Shown piece after piece: positions 17,758 through 26,903 of a DNA stretch of 64,000 nucleotides; position 1 is the stretch's first letter; each line of letters begins with the position of its first letter. The stretch lies in the NCBI RefSeq assembly GCF_004745945.1, contig NZ_SRLE01000008.1, forward strand, positions 1 through 64,000, given 5' to 3'. Origin of the DNA: Mangrovimicrobium sediminis. Its GTDB lineage: Bacteria; Pseudomonadota; Gammaproteobacteria; Pseudomonadales; Halieaceae. The notes below the pieces were generated by a model that was not told the DNA's origin, did no database searches, and saw only the letters and a program-made list of their open reading frames with translations. The position numbers were made by a program, and so were the translations under genes.

Positions 17758-19170
17758 TTACTTGGTGGCGCTGGCCGTGGGCGGCGGCGGCACCTCGAGG
17801 AAGGAATCCAGGTTGATCACGTCCTGCGGGCTGAGCAGGCCGGCCTGTTCCTTCAGGCGCAGCATGTTGATGATGTAGTCGTAGCGGCTGTTGGCGTAAT
17901 CGCGCTGCGCGGCGTACAGGGTCTGTTGCGCGTTGAGCACGTCGACCACGTTGCGGGTACCCACTTCGTAGCCGGCCTGGGTGGCGTCCAGGGCGCTCTT
18001 GGAGGATACGATGCTCTGCTGTCGCGCGGATACACGGCTGACGTCGCTGATGACGGTCATGTGCAGGCTGCGGGTGTTGGTCACCGTGTTGCGCATCAGG
18101 TTGACGCGGTTTTCGGTGGAGGCGATGGACTCCTGCGCGGAGCGGCGGCGCTGGGCGCTGATGCCGCCGCCGGCGAACAGCGGCACTTCCAGGCGGATCT
18201 CCCAGGTGTCGCCATCGGTGGCGGCGTAGGGCGAGGTCAGGAAGTCGGTGGCGGGCTGGATGGTGCGGCTGCCATCGGTCTCTTCATCGAAATAGGTGTA
18301 GCCGAAGTTGACCGTCGGCGCGTGCTGCCAGGTGCTGGCCTTGGACGACTGGCGTGCGGCTTCCTCGGCGTAGCGCGCGGCTTTCAGCGAGAAATTGTTC
18401 TCCAGGGCGAAGTCCACCCAGGCGGCGCGGTCCAGGGGCTCCGGCGCCTTGATGGTGAAGTCCTCGTTGAGCACATTGAGGTTGCTGTGCTTCTGGCCGG
18501 TCAGCACGGAGAGCTGCTCCAGTGCCACCGCCACGCTGTTCTCGTCGACGATGCGATTGACCCGCGAGAGGTCGAAGGCAGCCTGCGCCTCGTACACGTC
18601 GGTGATAGCGATCAGGCCGACATCAAAGCGCTGCTGGGTTTGTTCCAGCTGGCGTTCAAAGGCGCGTTCCTGGGCCTTGGAGGCCTCGAGGTTGTCCTGC
18701 GCGCGCAGCACCGCCAGGTAGGCTTCCACCACCCGCACGATGAGGTTCTGCTGGTTGCCGGCGAAGGTGGCTTCAGCCTGCTGGGTGAGCTGCTTGCCTT
18801 CCTGGAAGCTGAACCAGGCGGGCAGGTCGAACAGCGGCTGGGTGAGGGAGATCTGGTAGCCCTCGGTGTCGGTATCGCTGGTGGTGGTGGTATCCACGCT
18901 GACGATGCCGGATTCGCCCACCGACAGGCTCTCGCCGTCGGTATCGGTGTCCGACTCGGAATAGGAGTACTGGGCGCCGATCTGCGGCAGCAGCCCGGCC
19001 AGGCCGATGTTCTTCGCCTCGCTGTTGGCGAGGTAGGTGGCCTCTTCCGCCTTGAGCTGGGCGTCGTTTTCGAGGGCGAGCTCATAGATGTCCATCAGGG
19101 ATTCCGCCCGAGCGGGCATGACCGCGAGGGAAATACCCAGTGCCAGGAGTGCGACTCCGGTCCGTTTCAT
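17758..19170 (-). CDS. tolC: TolC-family outer membrane channel protein
   Basis: Outer-membrane exit duct for tripartite efflux pumps and type I secretion; 470 residues. A signal peptide (MKRTGVALLALGISLAVMPA-RA, cleaved about residue 23) is followed by ESLMDIYELALENDAQLKA, the typical start of mature TolC repeats. Two structural repeats are visible; QISLTQPLFDLPAW and VEAYLAVLRAQDNLEASKAQ mark the first, EIRLEVPLFAGGGISAQRR and VGTRNVVDVLNAQQTLYAAQ the second. An ATG at 19170 is preferred over an upstream in-frame start because AGAGGA lies just before it and the signal peptide begins there. Its position beside DUF1249-cpdA-parE matches E. coli tolC. Confidence 0.93.
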   Translation of the reverse strand: MKRTGVALLALGISLAVMPARAESLMDIYELALENDAQLKAEEATYLANSEAKNIGLAGLLPQIGAQYSYSESDTDTDGESLSVGESGIVSVDTTTTSDTDTEGYQISLTQPLFDLPAWFSFQEGKQLTQQAEATFAGNQQNLIVRVVEAYLAVLRAQDNLEASKAQERAFERQLEQTQQRFDVGLIAITDVYEAQAAFDLSRVNRIVDENSVAVALEQLSVLTGQKHSNLNVLNEDFTIKAPEPLDRAAWVDFALENNFSLKAARYAEEAARQSSKASTWQHAPTVNFGYTYFDEETDGSRTIQPATDFLTSPYAATDGDTWEIRLEVPLFAGGGISAQRRRSAQESIASTENRVNLMRNTVTNTRSLHMTVISDVSRVSARQQSIVSSKSALDATQAGYEVGTRNVVDVLNAQQTLYAAQRDYANSRYDYIINMLRLKEQAGLLSPQDVINLDSFLEVPPPPTASATK

Positions 19171-19387
19171 CGTTGTTCCTCTTGATTGGGTGCCGGGCGG
19201 CATCATGTGTGCGCGGCTAATCGTTCGCGGGCCATTTTAGCAGCCCGATAGGGGCCTTGCATTGTGTGATCTGCCACGCAAAATTGGCCATATCGGTGCC
19301 TATCATAAGTGTTACACTCAAGTGGTGTCCATGTCATAGACCGCACAGAAGCAGGCATTCGACGTGGCTTCAAGTGGGGGGAGAGAG

Positions 19388-19834
19388 GTGTTGCCCAGCA
19401 CCAGGAATCGACAACTCAAGCTGGATCTCGCGGAGCTGCACGCCGTCTGCGAGGCCAACTACGTGCGCTTCCTCAGCCTGTTCCCGGACTACGAAACCAG
19501 CAATGCCAGGGAATTCCTGGTCGGGGATGCCCAGGTCAGCCTCGAGGTGACCGGCCGCTCCCGCTATACCACCATGTTCCTCATCCACCAGCGCCACGCC
19601 GGGGAGCGCTGGCTGGGCAGCCTGCGCATCGAGGTGCGGGCCTATCACGACGCCGGCATGCTGGAAGTGGGCAGTTTCCAGTCGCACCGGCGCATTCGCC
19701 CGCGCTACCAGTACCCCAATCCGCAGATGCTCCAGCAGGACGAGAAAGTGCAGCAGAACCGCTTTATCGCTGACTGGCTGGCGCACTGCCTGGCGAACGG
19801 CCGGAGTGCCGGCACCCTTTGTTCACGGGCCTGA
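19388..19834 (+). CDS. DUF1249 protein (YqiB-like)
   Basis: A conserved gammaproteobacterial protein of unknown function, 148 residues, soluble. The family core is clear: LAELHAVCEANYVRF near residue 15, SRYTTMFLIHQR, RIEVRAYHDAGMLEV and the C-terminal DEKVQQNRFIADWLAHCLA, all matching E. coli YqiB. The GTG at 19388 is preceded by a run GGGGGGAG. An earlier in-frame GTG at 19364 and a TTG at 19391 are alternatives. It stands first in a yqiB-cpdA-parE run, divergent from tolC; the intervening 217 bp should hold both promoters. Confidence 0.87.
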   Translation: MLPSTRNRQLKLDLAELHAVCEANYVRFLSLFPDYETSNAREFLVGDAQVSLEVTGRSRYTTMFLIHQRHAGERWLGSLRIEVRAYHDAGMLEVGSFQSHRRIRPRYQYPNPQMLQQDEKVQQNRFIADWLAHCLANGRSAGTLCSRA

Positions 19835-19855
19835 CGCCCGTCGCCACCCCCAGCC

Positions 19856-20701
19856 ATGATGTCATCCGCAGCCGACAAACCGCGTTGTTGCCTCTCGCCC
19901 GCGGGCGATAGCGTTCACCTGGTACAAATCACCGATACCCACCTGTGTGAGGCCCCCGGCGGCACGCTGCTGGGCATGGATACCGACCGCTCGCTGCGCC
20001 TGGTGGTGGAACAGGTATTGCGCGAGCGGCCGCATATCGACCTGGTGCTGGCCACCGGCGATCTCTCCGACCGCGGCAGCCGCAGCGCCTACCAGCGTCT
20101 GGTCGACTACCTCGGGCGCCTGTCCGCCCCCAGCTTCTGGCTGCCCGGCAACCACGACAACCGCGCGGAGATGGCGGCGGTGCTGGCCGGCACCGGCGAG
20201 TTGTGCGAGGTCGTGCTCGCCGGGCGCTGGCAGATCGTCATGCTCGACTCGCAGATTCCCGGCGAAGTGGGCGGCGCCCTGGGCGAGGCCGAACTTCAGC
20301 GCCTGCAGGCGGCCCTGGCCGACGGCGAGGCGCAGGGGCTGTACACCCTGGTCTGCCTGCACCACCAGCCGGTGCCGGTAGGCAGCCAGTGGCTGGACGA
20401 ACAAATGGTCGCCGACGACATGGCGTTCTGGGAACTGGTCGAGGCCCACCCCGGCGTGCGCGGCGTGCTCTGGGGCCATGTGCACCAGCAGATCGACCGC
20501 CGTCGCGGACCGGTCGCGCTGATGGCCTCACCTTCCACCTGCGTACAGTTCGCCCCCGGCAGCGCCGGTTTCAAGGCGGACGACCAGCCCCCGGGCTACC
20601 GCTGGCTGGAGTTGCGCGCCGACGGCAGCATCGAGACCGCGGTGTCGCGGGTCACCGACGCCGAGTTCTTCGTCGAGCTGGATTCCGGCGGCTACCTCTG
20701 A
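19856..20701 (+). CDS. cpdA: 3',5'-cyclic-AMP phosphodiesterase CpdA
   Basis: Calcineurin-type metallophosphoesterase that hydrolyses cAMP and so limits CRP signalling; 281 residues. Metal-binding motifs appear in order: ITDTHL near residue 25 (Asp-x-His), ATGDLSDRGS near 64 (Gly-Asp), LPGNHDNR near 97 (Asn-His-Asp), LHHQPVPVGS (His) and GVLWGHVHQ (Gly-His-x-His). It starts at ATG 19856 or the adjacent 19859. It lies 21 bp after the DUF1249 gene and 99 bp before parE, the order of E. coli without yqiA. Confidence 0.92.
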   Translation: MMSSAADKPRCCLSPAGDSVHLVQITDTHLCEAPGGTLLGMDTDRSLRLVVEQVLRERPHIDLVLATGDLSDRGSRSAYQRLVDYLGRLSAPSFWLPGNHDNRAEMAAVLAGTGELCEVVLAGRWQIVMLDSQIPGEVGGALGEAELQRLQAALADGEAQGLYTLVCLHHQPVPVGSQWLDEQMVADDMAFWELVEAHPGVRGVLWGHVHQQIDRRRGPVALMASPSTCVQFAPGSAGFKADDQPPGYRWLELRADGSIETAVSRVTDAEFFVELDSGGYL

Positions 20702-20800
20702 CGCCACCCTTGCGGGGCTGAACGCCGCGCGGGATTGCCGTCTCGCGGCCCGACTCATGTACAATGGCGCGATTCCAACCGCTGTCCAGCCAGAGCCTGC

Positions 20801-22687
20801 ATGAGCCAGTACACCGCCGAAGATATCGAGGTCCTCACGGGCCTGGAACCCGTGCGCAAGCGCCCGGGTATGTACACCGACACCACCCGTCCCAACCACC
20901 TCGCCCAGGAGGTGATCGACAACAGCGTGGACGAGGCCCTGGCCGGCCACGCCAACCAGATCGACGTCACCCTGTACCGCGACGGTTCGCTGTCGGTGTC
21001 GGACAACGGCCGCGGCATGCCGGTGGATATCCACCCGGAGCAGGGCAAGCCGGGGGTGGAAGTGGTCCTCTCCACCCTGCACGCGGGGGGCAAGTTCTCG
21101 AACAAGAACTACCAGTTCAGCGGCGGCCTGCACGGCGTCGGCGTTTCGGTGGTCAACGCCCTGTCCAGCGACCTCACGGTGACCATCCGCCGCGATGGCA
21201 ACGTGCACCGCATCCGCTTCTCGGGGGGTGAGAAAGTTTCCGACCTCGAGGTGATCGACACCTGCGGCAAGCGCAACACCGGCACCACGGTGAGCTTCAC
21301 GCCGGACGCGAAGTACTTCGACTCGGTGAATTTCTCGGTGTCGCGCCTGGTCCACCTGCTGCGCGCCAAGGCCGTGCTGTGCCCGGGGCTGCGGGTGAAA
21401 TTCACCGACGAGAAAAAGGGCGAGACCGAGGAGTGGTACTACGAGGACGGCCTGTCCGACTATCTCGCCGACGCCACCATCGACTTTCCGGTACTGCCTG
21501 AGCAGCCCTTCGTGGGCAGCTTCAGCGGCGCCAGCGAGGCCGCGGACTGGGCGGTACAGTGGCTGCCGGAGGGTGGTGAGCTGGTCACCGAGTCCTATGT
21601 GAACCTGATCCCCACGCCGCAGGGCGGCACCCACGTCAACGGCCTGCGCACCGGCCTGCTGGACGCTATGCGCGAGTTCTGCGAGCTGCGCAGCCTGCTG
21701 CCGCGTGGGGTGAAGCTGACCCCAGACGACATCTGGGATCGCTGCGCCTACGTGCTCTCCTCCAAGCTCGGTGACCCGCAGTTCTCCGGCCAGACCAAGG
21801 AGCGGCTGTCCTCGCGCGAGGCCGCCGCGTTCGTTTCCGGCGTGGCCAAGGACGCCTTCAGCCTTTGGCTCAACCAGCACACCGTGGAGGCGGAAAAGCT
21901 CGCGGAACTGTGCATCAGCAGTGCCCAGAGCCGCCTGCGCAGCGCCAAGAAAGTGGTGCGCAAGAAGGTCTCCGCAGGACCGGCCCTGCCTGGCAAGCTG
22001 GCGGACTGCTCCGGCGAAGACCCGAGCCGCGGCGAGCTGTTCCTGGTCGAGGGCGACTCCGCCGGCGGCAGCGCCAAGCAGGCGCGCGACCGTGAGTTCC
22101 AGGCCATCCTGCCCCTGCGCGGCAAGATCCTGAACACCTGGGAGGTGGACTCCCAGGAGATCCTCGCCTCGCAGGAAGTGCACAATATCTCCATCGCCCT
22201 GGGTATCGACCCGGGCAGCGACGACCTCTCGGAGCTGCGCTACCACAAGGTGTGCATTCTCGCCGACGCCGATTCCGACGGCCTGCACATCGCGACCCTG
22301 ATCTGCGCCCTGTTCGTGCGCCACTTCCCGGCCCTGGTGGCCGCGGGCCATGTCTATGTCGCCATGCCGCCCCTGTACCGCATCGACATCGGCAAAGAGG
22401 TGTTCTACGCCCTCGACGAGGGCGAGAAGCAGGGCGTGCTCGACCGCCTCGAGGCGGAGAAGAAAAAGGGCAAGGTCAACGTGCAGCGCTTCAAGGGCCT
22501 GGGCGAGATGAACCCCCTGCAGTTGCGCGAGACCACCATGGACCCGGACACCCGCCGCCTGGTGCGCCTGGTGCAGGAACCGGGCGACGGCACCCACAAC
22601 GTGCTCGACATGCTGCTGGCGAAGAAGCGCGCCGGCGACCGCAAGAGCTGGCTGGAAAATAAGGGCGACCTCGCCGAGGTCGTCTGA
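20801..22687 (+). CDS. parE: DNA topoisomerase IV subunit B ParE
   Basis: ATPase subunit of topoisomerase IV, which decatenates daughter chromosomes with ParC. It has 628 residues, the usual ParE length and shorter than GyrB. GHKL ATPase motifs are VIDNSVDEALAG near residue 45, DNGRGMPVD near 73 and GGLHGVGVSVVNAL near 111. The TOPRIM motif ELFLVEGDSAGGSAKQ has the catalytic Glu at about 417, and the C-terminal FKGLGEMNPLQL closes the domain. The frame is open 66 bp upstream, but the ATG at 20801 gives the standard MSQYTAEDIEVL N-terminus. Confidence 0.96.
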   Translation: MSQYTAEDIEVLTGLEPVRKRPGMYTDTTRPNHLAQEVIDNSVDEALAGHANQIDVTLYRDGSLSVSDNGRGMPVDIHPEQGKPGVEVVLSTLHAGGKFSNKNYQFSGGLHGVGVSVVNALSSDLTVTIRRDGNVHRIRFSGGEKVSDLEVIDTCGKRNTGTTVSFTPDAKYFDSVNFSVSRLVHLLRAKAVLCPGLRVKFTDEKKGETEEWYYEDGLSDYLADATIDFPVLPEQPFVGSFSGASEAADWAVQWLPEGGELVTESYVNLIPTPQGGTHVNGLRTGLLDAMREFCELRSLLPRGVKLTPDDIWDRCAYVLSSKLGDPQFSGQTKERLSSREAAAFVSGVAKDAFSLWLNQHTVEAEKLAELCISSAQSRLRSAKKVVRKKVSAGPALPGKLADCSGEDPSRGELFLVEGDSAGGSAKQARDREFQAILPLRGKILNTWEVDSQEILASQEVHNISIALGIDPGSDDLSELRYHKVCILADADSDGLHIATLICALFVRHFPALVAAGHVYVAMPPLYRIDIGKEVFYALDEGEKQGVLDRLEAEKKKGKVNVQRFKGLGEMNPLQLRETTMDPDTRRLVRLVQEPGDGTHNVLDMLLAKKRAGDRKSWLENKGDLAEVV

Positions 22688-22954
22688 TCCGAGCGCCTAA
22701 TCACACCGCTTTTCCCTGGGACACGCGTCACAGTTTGCTCTCCCAGCCGTTTATCTGACGATATCCACAAAAACGTGGACCGGGTCACTGTTTAGCCAAT
22801 CCTCGCTGGTCTAGACTCAGTTCAAGCGGAGATAATCGATTTTCGCGCGAATAATGACGCGTTTGGCGACGCGACGCATGGAGCGACCGCTGCACGGGGG
22901 GGATCACCGTGACACCAACCGCCGGACTCAATCGAGAGGTTGAGGGAAGAACTG

Positions 22955-24190
22955 ATGTCCAGATTCGTCAGAACACACGTTGACGACCTGCAATTGGGAA
23001 TGTTTGTGGCCGACCTCGATCGGCCGTGGATAGATACGCCCTTCCTCATGCAGGGCTTCACCATCAAGACGGTCGAGGAACTGGCTGCCCTGCGCCAGTT
23101 GTGCACTACCGTGGACGTCGATATCGGCCTGTCCCAGACCCCTAAGAATTACGACCCGCTGTTGACCAATGGCGGGGCCAAGCGCTCCCGGGTCGTCACC
23201 CAGATGTTCGGCGGCAAGCGCCTGGTCTCCTACGAAGACGTGTTCACCTTCGAGCAGGAGATGGTTTCCGCGGAGAAAGTGTTCCGCGACTACGAGGTGC
23301 TGGTCGGCGACCTCTACCAGGGCATCGCCCGCAACGGCTCCGTCGACATGAGCGCGGTGCGCAAGACAGTCGATGAAGTGGTCGACAGCATCATGCGCAA
23401 CGCCGACGCCTGCATGCTGCTCTCGGCCATTCGCAACAAGGACAGCTACAGCTATTCCCACGCGATGGCCAGCTCGATCCTCGCCGCGGCGGTGGGCCGG
23501 CAGATCGGCTTGCCGATCCCCGACATCAAGACCCTGGCCCAGGGGTCGCTGCTTTGCGACGTGGGCAAGCTGAACATCTCCTCGCGAATCCTCAACAAGA
23601 ATACGCCGCTGTCCACGGAAGAAGTGGCCATTGTGCGCAGTCACGTGGACCAGGGCCTGGAGTTGCTCAGCCACTCCCGCGGGGTGTCGCCGGAGGTGTT
23701 GTCGATCGTCGCCTACCACCACGAGCGACACAACGGTTCGGGTTACCCCAATGGCACCGCCGGCGCCGAGATTCCGCCGATGGCGCGGATCGCCGGTATC
23801 GTGGACTGCTACGACGCGATGATCAGCGATCGTGCCTACGCCCGCGGCGTCTCCCCGGCGGATGCGATCTCCAAGCTGTACACCATGCGCGACGTCGATT
23901 TCCAGGGCGAGCTGATCGAGGAGTTTATCCAGGCAGTCGGCATCTACCCGGTGGGTTCTTTCGTTGCGCTCACCGATGGCCGTGTCGGCATCGTGGTTAC
24001 CGAGCACCGCCGCCGGCGGCTGCGTCCGCGTGTCATGGTCCTGTTGGACGGCGAGGGCATGCCGGCGACTCCTGGCACTTACGTCAACCTGCTCGAGGAA
24101 ACCGAGGACCGCCTCGGCCGTCCGCTGGAGATCCTCAAGGGCATCGAACCGATGGACTACGATATCGACCCGTCGGAACTCGTGTTCTGA
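22955..24190 (+). CDS. DUF3391 / HD-GYP protein with altered HD signature
   Basis: Related to cyclic-di-GMP phosphodiesterases; cytoplasmic, 411 residues. An N-terminal DUF3391-like part (VDDLQLGMFVADLDRPWID, about residues 5-140) is followed by an HD-GYP domain. Retained are YSHAMASS (His169), a His-His pair at 255-256, and HNGSGYP with GYP at 263-265. The signature that normally reads HDIGK reads CDVGK: codon TGC encodes Cys201 before Asp202, so a usual metal ligand is missing. Activity may be lost or altered, and a sensor role is possible. ATG 22955 is chosen over an in-frame TTG at 22940 because AGGGAAG lies just upstream. It is followed 20 bp later by an EAL gene. Confidence 0.88.
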   Translation: MSRFVRTHVDDLQLGMFVADLDRPWIDTPFLMQGFTIKTVEELAALRQLCTTVDVDIGLSQTPKNYDPLLTNGGAKRSRVVTQMFGGKRLVSYEDVFTFEQEMVSAEKVFRDYEVLVGDLYQGIARNGSVDMSAVRKTVDEVVDSIMRNADACMLLSAIRNKDSYSYSHAMASSILAAAVGRQIGLPIPDIKTLAQGSLLCDVGKLNISSRILNKNTPLSTEEVAIVRSHVDQGLELLSHSRGVSPEVLSIVAYHHERHNGSGYPNGTAGAEIPPMARIAGIVDCYDAMISDRAYARGVSPADAISKLYTMRDVDFQGELIEEFIQAVGIYPVGSFVALTDGRVGIVVTEHRRRRLRPRVMVLLDGEGMPATPGTYVNLLEETEDRLGRPLEILKGIEPMDYDIDPSELVF

Positions 24191-24210
24191 GCGCCCGGGA
24201 GGCACAGCGC

Positions 24211-25485
24211 ATGTCGCGGGATATCGAGCGCAGTGAATTCCGGGCGACGGTCGTGGAGGCCGTGGCCAATTGCGGGGGTGACAGCGGCCTGGCTGTGGTT
24301 TTCATCAAGCTCGCCTCGTTCCACAACGTCAATACGCGCTACGGCTTCGACGTCGCCGACAGGATTATCGAACAGGCCCTCATCGCGCTGCGCAAGCTGT
24401 TGCGCGAACCCCTGCAGGCTTACCGAATCGGCGGTACGCGCTTCGCCTTTGTCGTGCCCAACGTCAAGTATGCGGCGCTGCTGCGCATCGGGGTGGAGCG
24501 CGCGCTGGGCGCGGTGCGCGGACCACTGCAGGTCGACGACCACAGCGTGCGCCTGGACGCCGTTGCCGGGGCGGTGATGTACCCGGATGATGGCGAAAGC
24601 GCCGACGAGCTGTTGCTGGCGGCGGAGTTCGCGCTGCTTTCCGCGGCCGAGGAGGAGAGCGGCATTGTGCTGCACGCCGCGCAGGAGCAGCAGTTGCGGC
24701 AGGACCGCTGGCAGCTGGAGACCGACCTCAAGCGCGCCATGGACGAGGACCAGTTCACCCTGCAGTACCAGCCGCAGATCGGCCTGCAGGATTTCGCCAC
24801 CTCGGGTTTCGAGGCGCTGCTGCGCTGGAAACACCCCGGCAGCGGATTCGTCTCGCCCGACATCTTTATTCCCCTGGCCGAGCGCGGCGCACTGATCAAC
24901 CAGATCACCGACTGGGTGATGCACACGGCGCTGCGCCAGACCTCGACGCTGCCGCTGCCCGGTACGCGCGCCCGGGTGTCGATCAATGTCTCGCCGGTAA
25001 CCCTGTTCGATCCCGGCTTTCCCTTCGCCATCGAGTCCGCCGTGTCACTGTGGGGCGGCTCCCACGACCAGTTGGCGGTGGAGGTCACCGAGGGCACGCT
25101 GATCCAGGACATCGACGTGAGCAAGCGGGTGCTCAGCACCCTGCGCGACAAGGGCGTGCGCATCTCCATCGACGACTTCGGCACCGGTTATTCCTCGCTG
25201 GCCTATTTCAAGCAACTGCCGGTGGACGAGATCAAGATCGACAAGTCCTTCATTACCCACCTGGCGGAGACCGACATCGACCGCAAGTTGGTGGAGTCCA
25301 TCGTCGAGTTGGGCCACAAGCTCGACCTGCAGGTGGTCGCGGAGGGCGTCGAGGAGGAGCGCGCGCTCAATATCCTGCGCGAGATCGGCTGCGATGTCGC
25401 CCAGGGCTTCCTGATTTCCCCGGCGCTCCCCGCCGAGGACCTGCACTCCTGGTTTGGCGAAGGCGCTTCGACCCGGGTGCACTGA
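24211..25485 (+). CDS. Degenerate GGDEF-EAL protein, probable c-di-GMP phosphodiesterase
   Basis: Predicted to hydrolyse c-di-GMP; 424 residues, no membrane segment seen. The N-terminal GGDEF-like domain is degenerate (YRIGGTRFAF in place of GGDEF, near residue 72), so it is unlikely to make c-di-GMP. The EAL domain appears intact: QYQPQIG, FEALLRWKHP near 200, SINVSP, VEVTEG, IDDFGTGYSSLAYFKQL near 310, IDKSFI, VAEGVE and AQGFLIS, which carry the usual metal and catalytic residues. ATG 24211 has GGGAGG eight bases upstream. It lies directly behind the HD-GYP-type gene and probably shares its transcript. Confidence 0.88.
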   Translation: MSRDIERSEFRATVVEAVANCGGDSGLAVVFIKLASFHNVNTRYGFDVADRIIEQALIALRKLLREPLQAYRIGGTRFAFVVPNVKYAALLRIGVERALGAVRGPLQVDDHSVRLDAVAGAVMYPDDGESADELLLAAEFALLSAAEEESGIVLHAAQEQQLRQDRWQLETDLKRAMDEDQFTLQYQPQIGLQDFATSGFEALLRWKHPGSGFVSPDIFIPLAERGALINQITDWVMHTALRQTSTLPLPGTRARVSINVSPVTLFDPGFPFAIESAVSLWGGSHDQLAVEVTEGTLIQDIDVSKRVLSTLRDKGVRISIDDFGTGYSSLAYFKQLPVDEIKIDKSFITHLAETDIDRKLVESIVELGHKLDLQVVAEGVEEERALNILREIGCDVAQGFLISPALPAEDLHSWFGEGASTRVH

Positions 25486-25622
25486 GGCGGGCCAGGACCC
25501 AACTCGCCAGTCCGCAAATACCCGGTACATCCGCCCCGACACCGGAAAGGCTTGGCGCGCGGCGCGCTGTTGTGTCATGGTGTCCGCTTCCTGACGAGAC
25601 CCAATCTACCCCGGAGAAATCG

Positions 25623-26201
25623 ATGATCAAGCGTATCGGTCTTGGTGCCCTGTTGCTGTCCTTCGCGCTGCCCGCCCTGGCCCAGTGGGAACTGGATACC
25701 ACCCATTCCAGCGTCTATTTCATCTCGGTGAAAAACGCCGCCGTCGCCGAGACCCATCACTTCGGCGGACTGCTCGGCTATGTCGGCGAGGACGGCGCGG
25801 CGCGGGTGACCATCGACCTGAACAGCGTGGAGACCGCGATCGACGTGCGCAATGGGCGCATGCGCGAGATGCTGTTCGAGACGGTGGATTTCCCCACCGC
25901 CACCGTGACCGCGAAGATTGACCCGGCGATCCTCGCTGAAGTCGCCAAGGGTGCGACCATCACGGCCGAGTTGCCGGTGACGCTGGGCCTGCACGGCGTC
26001 GAGAAATCCCTCGATGTGGCGCTGACCGTATTCAGCGATGGTGCGAGCATGCGCGTGATGACGCCCTATCCGGTGCTGATCAAGGCAGAAGACTTCGGCC
26101 TGGCGCCGGGCGTCGAGGCACTGCGCGCGGTGGCCGGCCTGAATTCCATCAGCACCGCAGTGCCGGTGTCGTTCAGCCTGTCCTTCCGCGAGGTGGAGTA
26201 G
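25623..26201 (+). CDS. YceI-family periplasmic protein
   Basis: A 192-residue exported protein. A signal peptide (MIKRIGLGALLLSFALPALA) precedes QWELDTTHSSVYFISVKNAA, the characteristic beginning of the YceI lipocalin-like barrel, which binds polyisoprenoids in characterised relatives. RVTIDLNSVETAIDVRNGRM and the following REMLF and FPTATVTAKI are standard family blocks. The physiological ligand is unknown. It is separated from the EAL gene by 137 bp and converges on the MarC gene. Confidence 0.9.
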   Translation: MIKRIGLGALLLSFALPALAQWELDTTHSSVYFISVKNAAVAETHHFGGLLGYVGEDGAARVTIDLNSVETAIDVRNGRMREMLFETVDFPTATVTAKIDPAILAEVAKGATITAELPVTLGLHGVEKSLDVALTVFSDGASMRVMTPYPVLIKAEDFGLAPGVEALRAVAGLNSISTAVPVSFSLSFREVE

Positions 26202-26207
26202 CCGGTT

Positions 26208-26804
26208 TCAGCCCGCCACGGGGCCGAGGAATTGCTGCACGCCCTGAAAGAACATCTGCACTGAAATCATCACCAGGATCATGCCCATCAAGCGCTCCAC
26301 GGCGATCAGCCCGCGTGCACCCAGTGCGCGCAGCAGCAGCGGTGCGCACATCAGCGTGGCCGCCGCGGCCGCCCAGGCGCCGACCAGGGCCAGGGTCCAG
26401 TCCAGCATGCGCCCGGGGTTGGAGGTGACCAGCAGCATGGAGATCGCCAGCGCCGAGGGACCCGCCACCATGGGTATGGCCAGCGGCACGATGAACGGCT
26501 CCCCCTCGGGCAGCGCGCCCATGATGCCGTGCGGTGAGGGGAAGATCATGCGCAGGGCGATCAGGAACAGGATGATCGCCCCGGCGATGCTGATCGACTC
26601 CTGGCGCAGGCCGAGGAAGTCCAGCACCGCGCCGCCGCACCACAGGAACAGCAGCAGCACGACCAGTGCGATAAGCAGCTCCCGAGCCAGGATGCGCTGG
26701 CGTCGCTGCGGATCGACGTCCTTGAGGATGGCCAGGAACACCGGGATGTTGCCCAGTGGGTCCATGACGAACAGCAGGGTGACAAATGCCGACAGGGTAT
26801 CCAT
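26208..26804 (-). CDS. MarC-family integral membrane protein
   Basis: A 198-residue inner-membrane protein with about six hydrophobic segments. Family features are the N-terminal FVTLLFVMDPLGNIPVFLAI, the segment FLGLRQESISIAGAIILF near 75, and PLAIPMVAGPSALAISMLLV near 112, where MarC proteins have a conserved Pro-Gly region. The function of the family is not established despite the multiple-antibiotic-resistance name. It diverges from the sulfotransferase pair with 99 bp between starts. Confidence 0.9.
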   Translation of the reverse strand: MDTLSAFVTLLFVMDPLGNIPVFLAILKDVDPQRRQRILARELLIALVVLLLFLWCGGAVLDFLGLRQESISIAGAIILFLIALRMIFPSPHGIMGALPEGEPFIVPLAIPMVAGPSALAISMLLVTSNPGRMLDWTLALVGAWAAAAATLMCAPLLLRALGARGLIAVERLMGMILVMISVQMFFQGVQQFLGPVAG

Positions 26805-26903
26805 GGTGTTTCCCGGGTGGTATCGCGTTGTGGGGTGGCCTATCCTCTCAGAATTACCGGCCGCGGGAAATCCGCCGCGTCGCTTTCACTTAGCAGCATT
26901 CAC

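Noticed and set aside
20528-22597. A 689-codon minus-strand frame opposite parE.
   Set aside because: Shadow of parE; composition dominated by His, Gln, Val and Gly without recognisable domain.
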